From CALFUK01 sp964450495 (GTDB lineage: Bacteria; Bacteroidota; Bacteroidia; Chitinophagales; Saprospiraceae), in NCBI GenBank assembly GCA_964450495.1, contig CAYVFU010000014.1:1-64000 (forward strand): a stretch of DNA of 64,000 bases, in the 5' to 3' direction. Positions 63,574 to 64,000 of the stretch are shown piece after piece (within the stretch, counting starts at the first letter, position 1; each line of letters begins with the position of its first letter). A program made the translations under genes and the position numbers. The notes under the pieces were generated by a model. That model was not told the DNA's origin and searched no databases. It worked only from the letters and a program-made list of their open reading frames with translations.

Positions 63574-64000
63574 TTAACCCCTTACCTTCTTCAAGCTTTT
63601 AAATCGATTAGTACTTGGCAGTCCATTTTCTATTGGCACCTCTATAACTGTCGGCAAACTTTCTCCTTTTGCATCTCTAATCGCCAACTGCATATCTTCA
63701 AACGAATTAACCTTGACTGCATTTGCACCGAATGCTTTTGCCATTTGCACAAAATCCGGGTTGTGCAGATCTGTCGCAATGACGCGATTATCATATAAAT
63801 TTTCTTGCATCTCTCTGACGTTGCCATATCTGTTGTTATTAAACAACAACAAGATAACACCAATCTTGTGCTGTACAGCAGTTGCCAATTCTTGTACACC
63901 AAACATAAAACCACCGTCACCAGCGACTGAAATAACTGGCACATCGGGTTTGGCAACTTTAGCCCCTAAAGCAGTCTGAAATCCCCATCCTAAGGTTCCC
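63574..64000 (-). CDS. Thiamine-diphosphate enzyme, C-terminal part (cut by the window edge)
   Basis: The last about 142 residues of a larger enzyme that begins beyond 64000. The reading frame is open to the window edge (GTLGWGFQTALGAKVAKPDV precedes the first internal GTG). The thiamine-diphosphate-binding motif is complete: GDGGFMF, followed about 25 residues later by NNNRYGNV. It belongs to the acetolactate synthase/benzoylformate decarboxylase/oxalyl-CoA decarboxylase superfamily. The substrate is not determined by this part. Confidence 0.88.
   Translation of the reverse strand, partial: GTLGWGFQTALGAKVAKPDVPVISVAGDGGFMFGVQELATAVQHKIGVILLLFNNNRYGNVREMQENLYDNRVIATDLHNPDFVQMAKAFGANAVKVNSFEDMQLAIRDAKGESLPTVIEVPIENGLPSTNRFKSLKKVRG

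Noticed and set aside
1..64000. tRNA, rRNA, CRISPR arrays, transposases, integrase or prophage genes
   Set aside because: Looked for in all longer gaps and in the protein list; none was recognised.

Overview
The window is AT-rich chromosomal DNA from a member of the Bacteroidota. The evidence is a type IX secretion (T9SS) C-terminal sorting domain on a giant secreted protein, an ECF sigma/FecR/TonB-receptor cassette with an STN domain, a DUF3276 (PUR-like) protein, OmpA proteins with thrombospondin-3 repeats, a GxxExxY protein, the linked nusB-guaA-PBP1-lipoprotein genes, and promoter-like boxes of the TAnnTTTG type. The repeated extracellular modules resemble those I associate with Saprospiria (Lewinella-like marine bacteria); that finer placement is inference. 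There are no rRNA, tRNA, CRISPR or transposase genes in view.

Layout. 1-7000: a GxxExxY gene bracketed by a short inverted repeat, then an ornithine-cyclodeaminase-like gene, an OmpA/TSP3 porin, a short asparaginase, a class I aminotransferase and a sarcosine-oxidase-like flavoenzyme, which suggests amino-acid catabolism. 7073-13159: a minus-strand run DoxX-fusion > nusB > guaA > PBP1 lipoprotein > rRNA/tRNA 2'-O-methyltransferase. 13325-18613: a DMT transporter, a lipoprotein sulfatase, a lactonase-like propeller, a YigZ protein and coaE. 18614-19001: a gene-free patch of palindromic and tandem repeats. 19002-19949: a CorA channel.

20104-26786 is a compact sulfur island: a Cys-rich ArsR repressor with two matching operator-like palindromes, a TauE/SafE exporter, a persulfide dioxygenase-rhodanese, two YeeE/YedE half-transporters, a membrane fatty-acid-hydroxylase-like enzyme, and a molybdenum sulfite oxidase next to a monohaem cytochrome c. 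Read together it could import or scavenge sulfane sulfur, oxidise it to sulfite, export the sulfite and oxidise it to sulfate with electrons passed to cytochrome c. 27828-31282 is nrdB-nrdA (class Ia ribonucleotide reductase) behind an unusually long leader with a perfect DnaA box. 31340-34306 holds a coiled-coil/helix-hairpin-helix membrane protein and an OmpA-like partner; 34453-37400 a ComEC-HhH pair; 37642-39964 an ABC exporter and DUF3276.

40646-46056 is the most intriguing unit: a tight six-gene minus-strand operon joining two coiled-coil proteins (one with a membrane anchor and a PspA-like helical region), a two-TM peptide, a solute-binding domain fused to a peptidoglycan-binding OmpA domain, and a NitT/TauT-type permease and ATPase. 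It looks like an envelope-anchored uptake or stress-sensing system. 46311-48944 carries an arginine-deiminase-family enzyme, a thioesterase and YihY. 48930-53042 is a sigma/FecR/TonB-receptor surface-signalling cassette, divergent from a 2234-residue secreted protein (53436-60140) built from near-identical ~745-residue repeats of beta-propeller + spondin-like + a third module and ending in a T9SS signal. The window closes with a serine hydrolase, a DinB-like protein, a metallophosphoesterase-P-loop fusion and the C-terminal end of a thiamine-diphosphate enzyme cut by the window edge.
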